Position numbers and translations under genes: made by a program. The notes beneath the pieces were generated by a model. It was not told the DNA's origin. It ran no database searches and saw nothing but the letters and a program-made list of their open reading frames with translations. From the NCBI GenBank assembly GCA_902651635.1, contig CACRSC010000017.1:22209-86208 (forward strand): DNA of 64,000 bases, read 5' to 3'. This document shows positions 42,801-53,698 of this stretch, piece after piece. Origin of the DNA: Mastigamoeba balamuthi. Its lineage: Eukaryota; Evosea; Mastigamoebida; Mastigamoebidae. Numbering within the stretch: the stretch's first letter is position 1; each line of letters opens with the position of its first letter.

Positions 42801-44048
42801 TTACCATCCGAGCCCCTTGAGGGCAAGCGAGTACGGCGCGTCACGTATCGCCTTTACAACCGCCAGTGCCCTGCTGTCGGCTCGCCCGCGCAGCTTGCGA
42901 AGTGCTCTGCAGAGCAGATTCTGGTCCATCTTCTTGGCGTCCTCCTGGCCGAGGCAGAATGGCTGCTGGGCAAGAGCGGCGACGATGGCGTCCTGCCCCA
43001 GCTCGCACGCAGTGTACAGCGCGCGGCTGCGCCTCGCGTTCTCCGCTCCGACAGCGTAAGGCGCCTCGGTCAGCGCGGAGAGTGTGGCGGCATCTCCCGT
43101 CTCTGCAGCGGCCAGGACGAGGTCGTCAACGTGCTGCTGCGCCTCCTCCGAGGTGATGACGAAAGGCGGCAGTGCGAGAGCGCGCAGGGCAGCAACCCCG
43201 CCAGACCTCACGGCGCCCTGCAGCAGCACAGGCACCGCCTTGGCTCTGCTGCTCCCCGAGGCGGCCGAGAACGGCGGGCGAGCGAGCACCGCCGCCACGT
43301 CAAAGTTCCCGCTCTTGCACGCCGCCTTGAGCGCCTCGAACACCTCGCGCTCCTGGGGCGTCGGGTACGGCGCCTCCGCCACGGCCTCGGCCACCGACAC
43401 GTACCCCAGCGTTGCCGCGCGGACGAGCGCTGCCGCGGCGCTGTCCGCCACAGGGGCAGCGAACGGGGGCCTGCCGAGCACGCGGAACACCCCCGAGAGC
43501 CCGTGCGACGAGGCGACCGCCAGCGCGCGCGCCTCCGACTCGGGCTCGGCGCCCTTGCAGCCGGCAGCAGCGCCCAGGGTCAGCGAGTCGAGCGGCTCCC
43601 CGCGCAGGCACTCAGCGCCCGGCGCGCGCGACAGCACCCAGCGCACGAGCCCCAGCAGCGCGCAGCGCGAGTCGGCGGTCTCGCCGGCAGCGCGGCCCGA
43701 CTGCGCCCCGCACTGGTGCGGCCGCGCGGCGGCAGAGGCGGGCAGCGCCCACGCAGAGGCGAAGCGCGCGGAGACGACCGACCGCAGCAGCGCGGGCGAC
43801 GCGCAGCCGCGCAGGACCGAGGCGAAGAGGACGTCGAGGAGGGCGGCGCGGCGGCGGGCGGGGGCGGGGCCGAGGCGGGCGAGGCACGGGGCCGCGAGGG
43901 CCGCGGGGAACGAGAGCGCGAGGGAGGCGAGGTCCGAGGGGCAGCGGACGTGGGGGACGACGAAGCGGCGCAGCAGGTTAGCCGCGTCCATCGTGGCGCA
44001 GGCGGGCTCGCTCGGCGCGGCGTCCAGTCGGCGTGCTTTGGGCTCCAT
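42801..44048 (-). CDS. Ankyrin-like repeat protein, single exon
   Basis: An intronless 415-residue protein. The N-terminal 200 residues are Ala/Arg-rich and helical; the rest consists of paired-helix repeats of about 30-35 residues, such as AAALVRAATLGYVSVAEAVAEAP, EALKAACKSGNFDVAAVLARPP, DLVLAAAETGDAATLSALTEAP and ALYTACELGQDAIVAALAQQP. This pattern is ankyrin-like but lacks the TPLH motif, and each unit ends in a Pro-Pro/Tyr/Phe turn. A second in-frame ATG at 43991 would shorten the protein by 19 residues. Function is unknown; a protein-binding solenoid is the simplest reading. It converges on the PARG gene with 104 nt between stops. Confidence 0.7.
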   Translation of the reverse strand: MEPKARRLDAAPSEPACATMDAANLLRRFVVPHVRCPSDLASLALSFPAALAAPCLARLGPAPARRRAALLDVLFASVLRGCASPALLRSVVSARFASAWALPASAAARPHQCGAQSGRAAGETADSRCALLGLVRWVLSRAPGAECLRGEPLDSLTLGAAAGCKGAEPESEARALAVASSHGLSGVFRVLGRPPFAAPVADSAAAALVRAATLGYVSVAEAVAEAPYPTPQEREVFEALKAACKSGNFDVAAVLARPPFSAASGSSRAKAVPVLLQGAVRSGGVAALRALALPPFVITSEEAQQHVDDLVLAAAETGDAATLSALTEAPYAVGAENARRSRALYTACELGQDAIVAALAQQPFCLGQEDAKKMDQNLLCRALRKLRGRADSRALAVVKAIRDAPYSLALKGLGW

Positions 44049-44307
44049 TGATGCCTTTGTGCGGGTCTGAAAGATTCGCGCGTTGTGACGACATTTTTTC
44101 CAGCGTCGGATCCGTATCAGTAGTGGCCCATGAGCACCTCGGGACCCTCGCTGATTGCATACCCCAAGACGACCCCCAAAGGAGTCTTCATGTCCATGCA
44201 TGGCTCGGTGGCCGAGCAGGTCTGGTTGTCTCAGGCATGCAATCAGAGGGTTGTTGGGCAACCTGCTGGTCGTCTGATGTAAAGCACACGGATTCACCAA
44301 CAAAGTG

Positions 44308-47291
44308 CTAAGAAGATTCAATGCTGCTCGTGTCATGTGGCGCTTTGCTGAGCGCAAACGCGCTCGTGTTCAGCAGGTTTGACGAGCTGCCAGGGTAGCC
44401 TTTCGACCGCGCCCTTTGGTGCACGATCCAGATCGTCTCGGCATCCACGGGGGTCGGTGCCAGCCTTGCACAGAGTGAGTTGCAGTGCAGAGGAATGGAG
44501 TACGCACTGGTCCGGATGAAAGGCGGCCACGAGGGCAACCACATGCCCGAATGAGAGGGACGGGAACGTCTTCAATGTGGCCTCCTCGTCCCGCAATATG
44601 GACTTGTCCATGATGAGCAGGTTTGCGGCCTCGCGGATGTGGTCGAGCTTGCATCTGGTGCTCGCCAGGAGTGGGTTCCTCATGAGCCAGTCGTCCACCA
44701 CACTCAGCGCCATTTTGATCTGGAACCCGTTGCTGCACGTGCCTGGCAGTCGTCTGGGTCAGTGGGGCGAACCGGTATTATGTCTGCGCACAGTGCTCTC
44801 CGTTCGAGATCAGCGTGTTGAACGCGGTGGCGTTGATGTAGTAGATCAGGTGGTCGAAGAACTGTGTCTGTATATCTGACTGCACCTTGAACAGCTGGAA
44901 CACCTGGAGCACGTTGGACAGTGTGGCCGTCACGGTTGGCTTGGCGGTCGTGGAGCTCTCGCAGCTCTTGTGGCGCAGGTGGCGTGGCTCCGGAGGGTTC
45001 CCGAACAGCGCCTGCCTGGCCTCGAACATCGTTTGGTAGATGACTCTGTCGAGGTCCCTCTGCACCATGGTCAGGGAGGCACAGAAGACGCCAAACAGCA
45101 GGCCGCGGATCTGCAGGGAGAACCACTGCACAATGTCGCGCTCGTCCGACGATGGCGGCGTCTTCCCAGGCAGCACGACGGGGGCCACCGACAGCGGCTT
45201 GGAGCTCTCCGAGGGGAACGCCTTCAGCAGGGCGCCCAGGGTGGCGAGCCAGTAAGAGGACGAAGAAAGGTCGTCCGTGCGGCTCGCGGCAGTTCTGAGC
45301 TCCTTGGCGAGGCCCACGAGGAGCTCCTCGTCGCCGTGCTCGGGTTCGAGCCCTCCGAACTCGGTCAGCCTCTCGATGATGTAGAACGCGATGTACGGCG
45401 TGCCGTCGGGGATGTACTTGGGCCCCGACGACGCCTCCTGTGCGACCCTCTTGAGGATCGCCTCGTTTTCCGCTCGCAATCTCGCGGTGGCCTTCACGAG
45501 GCGGTCCTCGAGCTGCCCCTTGGACGAGCGCTCGCACTCGAGCTCCTCTCGCAGGCCGCAGTCCACCTCGGTCAATGCCTCGCGTGCGCGTAGGACCTCC
45601 TCGGTGCGGGCCAGAGCCGCGGCCTCCTCGAGCTTGTACGTCGCCTTTGCGCGCTCCTCCGCGAGCTCGGTCCTGAGCTTGTCAAGCTCCGCCTCGAGCT
45701 GCGCGGCTCGCGTGCTCGCAGAGTCGGCCTGCGCGAGGGCGACTTCTAGCTCTTCTCGCAGGCCCTCGGCCTCGGCAGCGCCAGCTCGCAGGATCACCAT
45801 CTCCTCCGACATGTCCATCGGCGTCGTGTTGCGTCTGAACGACTCGTGCGAGCATGACATCGAGATCGCCAGCGGCGACGTCGCGGTGGACATGTCCGGC
45901 AGGTTGTCCTTCGCAAGGCTGTCCGCCTCCATGAAGTACGAGAGGTAGCAAGCCATCGCAGCCTGGTGAGACCACGACACGCTGTGGTCAGAGAAGGGGC
46001 GTCGAGCACGGCAGCGCGACGAACCTCGTCGAGATTGGGGTCGGCCATCTCCTTGGGCAGCAGGATCATCGGGGTGTTCTGTTGGGGTGTTGCTGCGTCA
46101 CCCAGATGCCGTCAGGGGACGAAGGGGAATGTGTTACCAGCTTCTCCTTGGCCGCCTGCATCGCAATCTCGATGACGCCTGTCGGGTTGCTGTTGTCTGT
46201 GTTCCCCGTGTCCGGCAACGAGCCCGGTGCCAGCAGACCTTCGGTTATCGCGTGAGTCCCCCTTGTTGCGCCTTGACGCGTGTCAGACGTACCCACGAGC
46301 GCGTACAACCGAGTCCCGTCATTCCAATCTGTACCGAGTTTCCATTTCCGCGTCGTCGGGTGTTTGTAAGGCGTCGCTCGAGACCCCGTCTCAGAAGGGG
46401 GGGAGAAGACGCGTTTTGCTGGCGGACCTGTGGTGAGGTTGACGTGGCTGCACGAGAGCGGCATCCTCTCGCGCAGCCACAGCGAGACGGCCTCTCTGGG
46501 CGTGTCGCCCTCCCACTTGCCCACAAAGCGGTATCTGCGCTCACTGACGTTTTAGGTGCAGCGAAATCGACCCGGAAAAGGCGAGGGGGGCGGAGGGGAG
46601 AGAGCTGCACCTCACGATAAGCTCCCAGACGATGTTGAGCGCGAGCTCCTGCTGGCCCGACATGATGTCCTGGGCGGCGATGCCCGCGAGCTTGGGGTAG
46701 AGGGTCTTAATCAGTTAGAGCAAGTGGGCCGGCGGGCCGCCTGGGCTGCCCCACCTGAATCAGCTCCGAGGAGCGCAGGAAGCCCAGCGCGAGCTCCAGG
46801 TTCTCCGCCTGCTTCGCGATCGACGTGATCTTCTTGTTGTACGCCGCTGGGGGAGGGGACGGCGGGGGCTCTTGAATCCGAAAGCTGGCGAGAAGGGGGA
46901 GAGATGCGGGGTGGGAAGTTCGACCACAAAGGGGCACCAGCACCACAGCCGACGAGGGGACGAAAAAAAAGAAGAAAATGCGGGCAGAGCGGGAGGGGGC
47001 GCGTGCATACGCAGCGGTTTGCCCGACACGGACTCGGAGAGGTGGATCAGCGTGAGGCCGTCGGCGAGCTCTATCGCCAGGTTGTCGATCTCGCTGTGCC
47101 CGCATCGCTGCGCGGCGGCGGGACGGGATTTAACGGGCGCAGGGGCCGTGAGGACGCGGGGAGGGGGAAGGGACTAGCAGGGAGAGGGGGGCGTCTTGAG
47201 ACGGCGGGGGCCTCACTCGCATGTGCTCGTTGCACCAGCGTGTGAAGACGGACTCGCGGATGGCCAGCGAGGCCGCCCGCGCGCCACTCAT
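44308..47291 (-). CDS. Tandem CH-domain / coiled-coil / DIL domain protein
   Basis: A 739-residue protein in eleven exons: 47291-47217, 47107-47011, 46846-46755, 46705-46616, 46539-46428, 46328-46293, 46238-46138, 46078-46025, 45962-44792, 44742-44508, 44464-44308. Residues 1-125 form a calponin-homology domain (FTRWCNEHM, DGLTLIHLSESVSGKPLPAYNKK, QDIMSGQQELALNIVWELI). Residues about 128-235 form a second, filamin/actinin-like CH domain (EAVSLWLRERM, TDWNDGTRLYALVGLLAPGSLPD, TPMILLPKEMADPNLDE). Together they look like an F-actin-binding module. A coiled coil covers about 275-390, and a DIL domain fills the C-terminal half (GLLFGVFCASL, NATAFNTLIS, VVDDWL, AANLLIMDKSILRDE). Known DIL proteins are myosin V and afadin relatives; CH-DIL is not an arrangement I know. 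The introns are 43-109 nt and every phase closes. An actin-to-cargo linker is inferred. Confidence 0.85.
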
Positions 47292-47433
47292 GGGTGGGTT
47301 GACAGAAGAAAATCTGCCGCACACATTTCGAAATCTACTGTCAGCAGATGCAAGCAAGCATAGGGACACGCGGTATGCACCCCCCGCCGGTGAGGGGGCG
47401 CGGTTTACTGAACCAGCTGGATCTACTGGCTTT

Positions 47434-50103
47434 TTAGAAAACAACAGTGAGCTCGGGATAGTGCTCCAGCAGGATCTCGACGCCGTCGCGCGAGACGAGC
47501 GTGTGCTCGAGGTTGATCCACACCAGCCGAGGCCGCGCCTTGGTGATCTTCCCGATGACCCGGCAGCCGACCCTCGTGTCGTGCAGGTCGAGGTACTGTA
47601 TCCCCGGGCAGTAGTGCAGCAGCACCGCCACGGTCTCGTCCGTCACCGCCTCGCTCGCCGAGAGGTCTGCGCTGGTCACGATCGGCCCGAGGTGCTTCTC
47701 CCACAGCTCCGACTCCTCGGCCGACGGCGTCTGCGTCCCCGTCAGCAGCGAGTTCTGTATGCGCGCCTCTGCGTATGTCTGGCGCCACGTCCCGCGGGCG
47801 TCGTCCAGCGCGGTGGTCGTCCTGAAGTCGACGCAGAACCTGGCGTGCCATAGAACGTCCAGGGCTGCGCGAGGGTCCACGAGCTTCCAGTGCAGGCACT
47901 CGTTCTCGACGCGGAACCAGTCCGGTATGGGGCGCGTGAGCAGCCACGTCGCCCGCGAGACGAAGTCGAGCAGGTCCGCAGGCGGCGACTCGAGCATGTC
48001 GCTGGAGCTCGCGAGACAATACACGAAGAACGTCGGCAGCTGCAGCACGGCTGCCGTCTGCAGGGCGCGGCGCGTCCCCACATGTCGGATGACGTCTGGC
48101 AGCGCCTCTACGTCCGGGTCTTGCAGGAAAGCCGCGACGGCGCCCAGCGCCTGCGGGGGGATGCGCGGGAACTCAAACACGCGCTTCGGGGGGTGGCAGG
48201 CCAGGCACTGGTACGCCCAGTGCGGCGGCAGGTGGTACTCGCTCCCCTCGGCGCCACGCAGCACGACAAAGTGCGAGGGGGCAGCGGACGCGGGGGCCTG
48301 CCTTCGTGACGCGGCTGCCTGTATGCCACCCGGCGACTTGACGTAGTATCGAAGCTCGGCTTCGCTCTGGGCCGACACGGACTGGCGCAGAGAGCCTGTG
48401 CTCGACAGCACTGGAGGGCCCTTCGCAGCCTTGAACGGCGTGCGGATGGACTGGCGTTGCTGGACGATGGGCGTCGCTGATGTGAAGCTCCACTGCTGTG
48501 TGGGAGCCCCTTGCGAGGACGCCCTGACGCGTGAGGACGAGGCCTGCTCTGGTGGCGACGGCGAGCGCGAATGCGACCGAGAGTGCGAGCGCGAGCGCGA
48601 CGTGCCGCTGGAGGGGCGGTGCTCCTGCAGCTCGGCGACGCGGTCTGTGAGCGCGCTGATTACGTCCATCACTTGGTCTATCTTCCCTATTCGATCGATG
48701 GCCCCGATCAGCTTCTGCATTACTTCGCTCTGCTTTGTTATGGCGTCGTGGAGTGCATTGGCCTCCGCTAACTGCGCCGTATGACCAGGGGTCGGCGCCG
48801 CAGCCGCGGCCTTCAAGAGGCTTCTGGACGTTTGCGCTCTGGCCCGCCCGGAGGAGCGTGCTCTGCTGGCATCTGTTGCCGATTTCGGGGGCACAGCGGC
48901 TGCGGTCTCTCCCTTGCCTGTGGCAGCTTTAGCAGTGTGTGTGCCAGCTGTCCGGGCTGCGGCTACGGGCGGCTCTGGTGGAGGAACCGTCGTAATTCGA
49001 CGGAGCCGCGATGGTGATGTCTGCTGCTGCTGCGGTGCCGATTCCTCCTTTCTTTCCTGTGCGGGTGGCGCTGTCGCTGGCTGGGCTTCCGCTGCCTTCT
49101 GCTGCTGGGCCTGGACGGGTGCTGTCGGCTGTACAGCTGGGGGCGCCTGCTGCTTTACGACAGGCTTTTGCAGTTGCTGATGCTGTTGCTGTGGTTGGGG
49201 AAGTGGTTGGGGAACGGGTTGGACTTGGGGCTTGGGCAGCAGCAGGGGCTGTGGAGGAGGGGCTTGCACGAGCTCGTCTTCAGAGCTTTGATCCTCCTCG
49301 ATTAGCTCTTCGGGCTCTCGGGGCTCTTCGCGGGCTTGCCTGCTTGGCGCTGGCTGCTGCTCTTCCGCGTCGTCATCGAGTGATCCATCTGACTCCTGGG
49401 CTGCTGCCTTACCGCCCGTCTGAGTCGGCGGCGGCGGCGGCGACACGGCCTCGTCGTCGTCCGAGATGCTGCGATCCGACTCCTCCTCGAGGGCACTCTC
49501 GGCGGCCTCGGACTCCGATCCCCCAGCATCGCGCGAGGTGATGCTGGAGCACCCGGCCTTCGGCAGCTTCGGGGACACCTTTGCCTCCTGTTCTTCCGCC
49601 TCGTCGCCCTCGTCTTCCTCCTCCACCTCCTCCTCGTGGTCTGCGACGGCTGGCGCTCGGGGCGAAGACACGGCTACCGCAATTGCGGCGATCGTGCTGG
49701 CGGACGGCGCCGGGACACTGTCCGCAGGCGGCGCGCATGCAGCTGTGGCGTCGCCCTTGGGCTTGACGAACAACGCGGCCCCGTTCTACGGATTCATACA
49801 AGAGCTCTGAGATGGGCACATGCTCACAGGACGAGCCCGCCTCGGAGGAGATCTCACCTTGATCTTGTACGACGCGAGGAGAGAGGACGTGTCGAGCGGG
49901 CCCTGGTCGGGAGTCGTCGATTCCTGGCTCGGCGTGAGGAAGACGTCGTAGGCAGCCCAGGCCTCCCCGGAGATCCCAACCTTGTCCGCCACCACGTCGC
50001 GGCAGGCCTCCGCGACCGTGATCTCGTTGGGGACCCGCGTCAGGCCTTTGACGAGCACGACCTCGCCGTCCGCCTTGTGGCAGCGGATGAACAGAAACAC
50101 CAT
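47434..50103 (-). CDS. Large disordered protein with small N-terminal fold and LRR-like end
   Basis: An 865-residue protein in two exons, 50103-49858 and 49785-47434. The first 82 residues form a compact segment (MVFLFIRCHKADGEVVLV, then ITVAEACRDVVADKVGI) that could be ubiquitin-like. Residues about 100-480 are low-complexity: acidic runs, Pro/Gln-rich tracts and an SRSRSHSRSHSRSPSP patch. A short coiled coil lies near KQSEVMQKLIGAIDRIGKID. The last 300 residues are folded, with a Cys/Trp-rich region (HLPPHWAYQCLACHPPKRVF), a BTB-like helical stretch, and two LRR-like units (IQYLDLHDTRVG, LVWINLEHTLVS). I recognise no family. The intron joins LLASYKIK to NGAALFVKPKG in phase. A GATATTTCTG element at 50167-50176 lies 65 nt upstream. 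Confidence 0.7.
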
Positions 50104-50159
50104 CTCGCAGCCGCCGGGGTCGGCCGACCTCGCGGGAATTTTTCGAATTTTAGGGTTTA

Positions 50160-50180
50160 TTTTCGGAGAAGATATTTCTG
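50160..50180. promoter_or_regulatory. GATATTTC promoter-like element
   Basis: GAAGATATTTCTGAAAC lies between the divergent starts at 50103 and 50365. It is one of the clearest copies of the window-wide element. Confidence 0.5.
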
Positions 50181-50364
50181 AAACAGAATCCGAAACCCGA
50201 GGCTCGTCACGCGGCCTGGGCAACCCACCTGCCCGCACTGATAGCACGGCTCCAAAGGAGAGACGATGATCGGCTGGGTGAATAAACCAGCAAAAATCTT
50301 GGCGGTTGTAACGCGTTCAATCACCCTCACAGACCCTCACAACAAATTGTGTGCTTATCGAACG

Positions 50365-51631
50365 ATGTCGCAGCCCTACTACAGCCAAAACGCTCCCGCC
50401 TACGGACAGGCCCCCTACGGCCAGCAGCAGCCGCAGCAGCAGCAGCCCGGGGGCTACGGCTACCCGCAGCAGGGCGGTGCGTACGGACAGGCCCCCTACG
50501 GCCAGCAGCAGCCCGGCGCCCCGTACGGCCAGCAGCCCGGCGCAGCCTACGGGCAGCAGCCCTACCCCCTCCGGCGGTGCTCCTNGCGCCTGGTGCCCCG
50601 GCTCCGTACGGGCAGCCCCCGCACGGCGCGCCTGGGCAGCCCGGTGCCCCCGCGCCGGGACAGTACGGGCAGCAGCCCGGCGGCCAGTACGGTCGCCCCC
50701 CGGCCGCGCCCGGGCAGCCGGGCGCCCCGTACGGCCAGCAGGCGCCGGGGCAACCCGGTGCTCCGTACGGCCAGCAGGCGCCGGGGCAGCCCGGCGCTCC
50801 GTACGGCCAGCCTGGTGCCCCCCAGCAGCAGGGCCAATACTGGGTACCCTTTTTTAATTTTCGTTTGTCAATTTCCATTTCAGCGGTGGCGTTGCTTTTA
50901 ACAATTGTTTGTGGATCCGTGCAGTACTCCCAGTACACCCAGAACGCCGCGACGGGACTGCGCCAGAGGTATGCCACGCAATTTGCTCGTTAACCACGGT
51001 AGCTCATGCGCATTCGACACAGCTTCGACCAGCTGGACAAGGACCACAGCGGGTCGATCGCCATTGACGAGCTGCTGAGCTACCAGTTCAACGGGCGCAA
51101 CTTCTCGTTCGAGACGCTGCGCCGCGTGATGCGCGTGTTCGACCAGGACGGCAGCGGCGGCATCGGCTACAACGAGTTCGTCTGCATGAACCAGTTCATC
51201 CAGGGCGCCTTCTCGGCCTACGACACCCTCGACACCTGTGAGCCGTTGTCCTCCAGCTAATGTGTCGCTCGCTAACTCGCCCACTATCCCAGCCCGCAAC
51301 GGGATCACCCCGGAGCAGGTGGTGCAGTGCCTGCAGAAGCAGGGCCTGTGCGTGAGCACGCTCGAGGTGGTGCGCAGGACCCTGGATTCGATGCGCGCCA
51401 ACAGCAAGAGGGCCTCGTCCGCGCCCATCTCGTTCGACGAGTACCTCGAGCTCGCCACGCACATCGCCATCGTTCGCAGCCTCTTCGAGTGGCGCGACAG
51501 CCGTGCGCCCCAGATCTTCTGTCCTGTTCGCACCCTTCTCACTGGGTTCGACTTGGGCTTGTGCAGAGCGCACGGGGAGGATCACCGTCGACTTCAACCA
51601 GCTGCTCGAGCTTGCTGCAACCCTCATGTGA
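50365..51631 (+). CDS. Penta-EF-hand protein (peflin/ALG-2-like)
   Basis: A protein of about 337 residues in five exons: 50365-50843, 50925-50968, 51023-51237, 51293-51502, 51567-51631. The first 160 residues are Gly/Pro/Gln/Tyr-rich repeats such as GQAPYGQQQPG and GQPGAPYGQQAP, as in peflin and ALG-2. The rest holds EF hands: DKDHSGSIAIDEL and DQDGSGGIGYNEF have complete calcium loops, and later ones (NSKRASSAPISFDEYL, TGRITVDFNQLLEL) are degenerate. PEF proteins bind calcium, form dimers and recruit partners such as Sec31A or ESCRT-associated factors. One N at 50585 lies in the repeat exon and the exon length is off by one or two bases, so the frame is broken there by the assembly. The C-terminal exon is only 65 nt and ends LLELAATLM. 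Confidence 0.88.
50585..50585. other. Assembly ambiguity (single N) in the PEF repeat exon
   Basis: The N lies in a Pro/Gly-rich repeat that would be hard to assemble. The reading frame before it (GQQPYP) and after it (APGAPAPYGQ) differ, so at least one base is missing or extra here. Confidence 0.8.
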
Positions 51632-51805
51632 GGCTGCCCAGTGTTCTCTCCGGGGGATCCGCACGCGAGCAGGCTTTTCGTGTGTTTTGTGATCCCCCCC
51701 CTGTCTCCAAGAGGCCACAACAATAGAATGATTGGGCTTTAGATTGAAATCGCTTCCCTTCGAGTTTTTTTTTGTTTAGCGCCGTCGCGGATCTCTTCGG
51801 CTTCC

Positions 51806-51813
51806 TATAAATA
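51806..51813 (+). promoter_or_regulatory. TATA box of the hydrogenase gene
   Basis: TATAAATA lies 33 nt before the ATG at 51839. If transcription starts 25-30 nt downstream, the 5' UTR would be only a few bases long. It is the only clear TATA box I noticed close to a start codon in this window. Confidence 0.6.
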
Positions 51814-51838
51814 GCAACTCAGAAGACACTGCCGAGTA

Positions 51839-53698
51839 ATGGGAGTTGCCCTGTCTCTCGAGGCTGTCGAACTCGCATCCGCCGGAGTGCGACGCTATCC
51901 CTCGGAAGAGATGGATGCACCCCGTGTGCCACTACCGCAGATCGAGAACTCCAGCCAAAATGCGGTCGTTCCGAAACCCCTGAGCCCCAAGGCGCCTCGC
52001 GCAGCCTCTGCCAGCAGGACCCGGTCTGCGAGACCAAAGACTGGAGGACCTGCATGCGCGCGTGCTATCGGCGACATTGAAATGACTCCGAGGCACCTGG
52101 CGCCGTCTCCAAACATGATGCTCGAGCTGGTTCGAGAAGTGTTCGAGCGTGTTGCTCGCCATTTTTTCCGGTACGATAGAAACCACCTGTTGGTGTCCTT
52201 CTTGGTCTCACTGAGTGTGTAGAGGCCAGCTGCTCGAGAAGATCGACTACATACCCATCGAGATGCGGCCAAAGGGTGGCACAATCTCAAGTGTGTCTCC
52301 TCTCAACCCGCGAATCTCATCGGAGTTCTCCCATCAGGGTGTTGCCTGTACAAGGACAGGGCCACTATCAGATACCGAGTTATGGCAGCCCTGGGCCTGC
52401 GCGTGGAGCATGAAGACGATGAACTGCGGACGCTTGCATCCTATGCGGAGGAGGCGCTCGGTCGGACTCGCCAGCAAGCACGCGGGCCAGCCCTCACCGT
52501 CCTCGAGGAGGCGTGTCACCACTGCATCGGTCAGCAGTACTTCGTGACCGATGCCTGCCAGGGCTGTGTCGCCCGCCCCTGCGCCACCAACTGCCCAAAG
52601 CACGCGGTATCGCACGTGGGCAACCGCGCGGTCATCGACAACAAGGCCTGCATCAAGTGCGGAAAGTGCGCACAGGTGTGTCCGTACAAGGCCATCATCA
52701 GCCTTGCCATTCCCTGCGTCCAGGCTTGCCCGGTCGGGGCGATCACCGCGATGCCTGACGGACGGAAGAAGTTCGATTGGGACAAGTGCATCTACTGCGG
52801 CTCCTGCCAGCGGGCATGTCCATTCGGGGCCGTGATGGAGCGCTCGCAGATCATCGACGTGCTGCGGCACCTGGCGAATCCTTCGGAGCGGGTCGTGGCC
52901 CTCGTGGCCCCCGCAGCAGCAGGCCACTTCGGAAGTGCCCCGATGTGGTCTGTGGCAGCCGCTCTGAAGAAGATGGGGTTTGCCGAGGTGCTCGAGGTGT
53001 CAATCGGCGCCGACGAGGTTGCGTACGAGGAGGCGAAGGAATTCGAAGAGCGCTATGGTCCCGCCGCCAAGGAGAGGCCCAAGCTGCCCTTCATGACCAC
53101 CAGTTGCTGCCCCGCCTACATCAACTGCGTCAAGAAGCACGTGCCCGAGATCGAGGACGCGGTGTCGCATACGCCCACTCCCATGCACGTGTCCGCCCGC
53201 ATCGCCAAGGAGCGCTGGCCAGGTTGCATAGCCGTCTTCATCGGGCCATGCGTCGCGAAGCTGCAGGAGGCGGTGCACGACGAGTTCACCGACTTCGCGC
53301 TCACCTTCAGCGAGACTCTGAGCCTACTCCGAGCCCGCGACATCTCCCTCGCTGCATCGCCTGCCCCACCGGAGGGGTACGAGAGCGGATGCGCCGAGGG
53401 CCGCGGGTTTGCCGTGTCGGGAGGCGTTGCGGCCGCCGTGTCTGCGCTCGTGGCAGGCGTATGCGCGGTCCAAGTTGACGGGCTCACCCCGCAAGTGGTC
53501 GCCAGCATGCACACGTGGCCAAAGGCACCACCACCGGGCAATCTGGTCGAGGTCATGGCGTGCCAGGGCGGGTGTGTCGCAGGCCCTGGCTGCGTGACAA
53601 GCTCCCAGGTCGCCAAGGGCCGCGTCAAGGTCCTCGTCGCCAAGTCGAAGCACCACCCGCACGCACTGCCAGCCTCCGACGCGTCGGGTGGGATGTAG
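51839..53698 (+). CDS. [FeFe] hydrogenase, group B type
   Basis: A 586-residue iron-only hydrogenase in three exons: 51839-52170, 52223-52290, 52338-53698. It catalyses reversible H2 formation from protons and reduced ferredoxin. Residues 134-160 (RCCLYKDRATIRYRV) are a group B hallmark. Ferredoxin-like cysteine clusters follow: CHHC/CQGC/CATNCP (193-219), CIKCGKCAQVCP with CVQACP (238-265) and CIYCGSCQRACP (284-295). The three H-cluster motifs are TSCCPAY (388-394), GPCVAKLQE (436-444) and MACQGGCVAGPG (540-551). GPC rather than MPC in motif 2 again fits group B, a type known mainly from anaerobic bacteria. The first 105 residues are an extra Ser/Pro/Arg-rich extension; it is not an obvious organelle presequence. 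No TM helices are seen. Two spliceosomal introns show it is nuclear. Oxygen-sensitive maturation by HydEFG would be required; none is in the window. Confidence 0.93.

Noticed and set aside
50140-50160. Telomere-like repeat (TTTTAGGGTTTA)
   Set aside because: A single unit between two divergent genes; no array.
51839-52155. Mitochondrial-type presequence on the hydrogenase
   Set aside because: The extension has Arg and Ser but also early acidic residues (EAVE, EEMD) and no clear amphipathic helix; location cannot be called.
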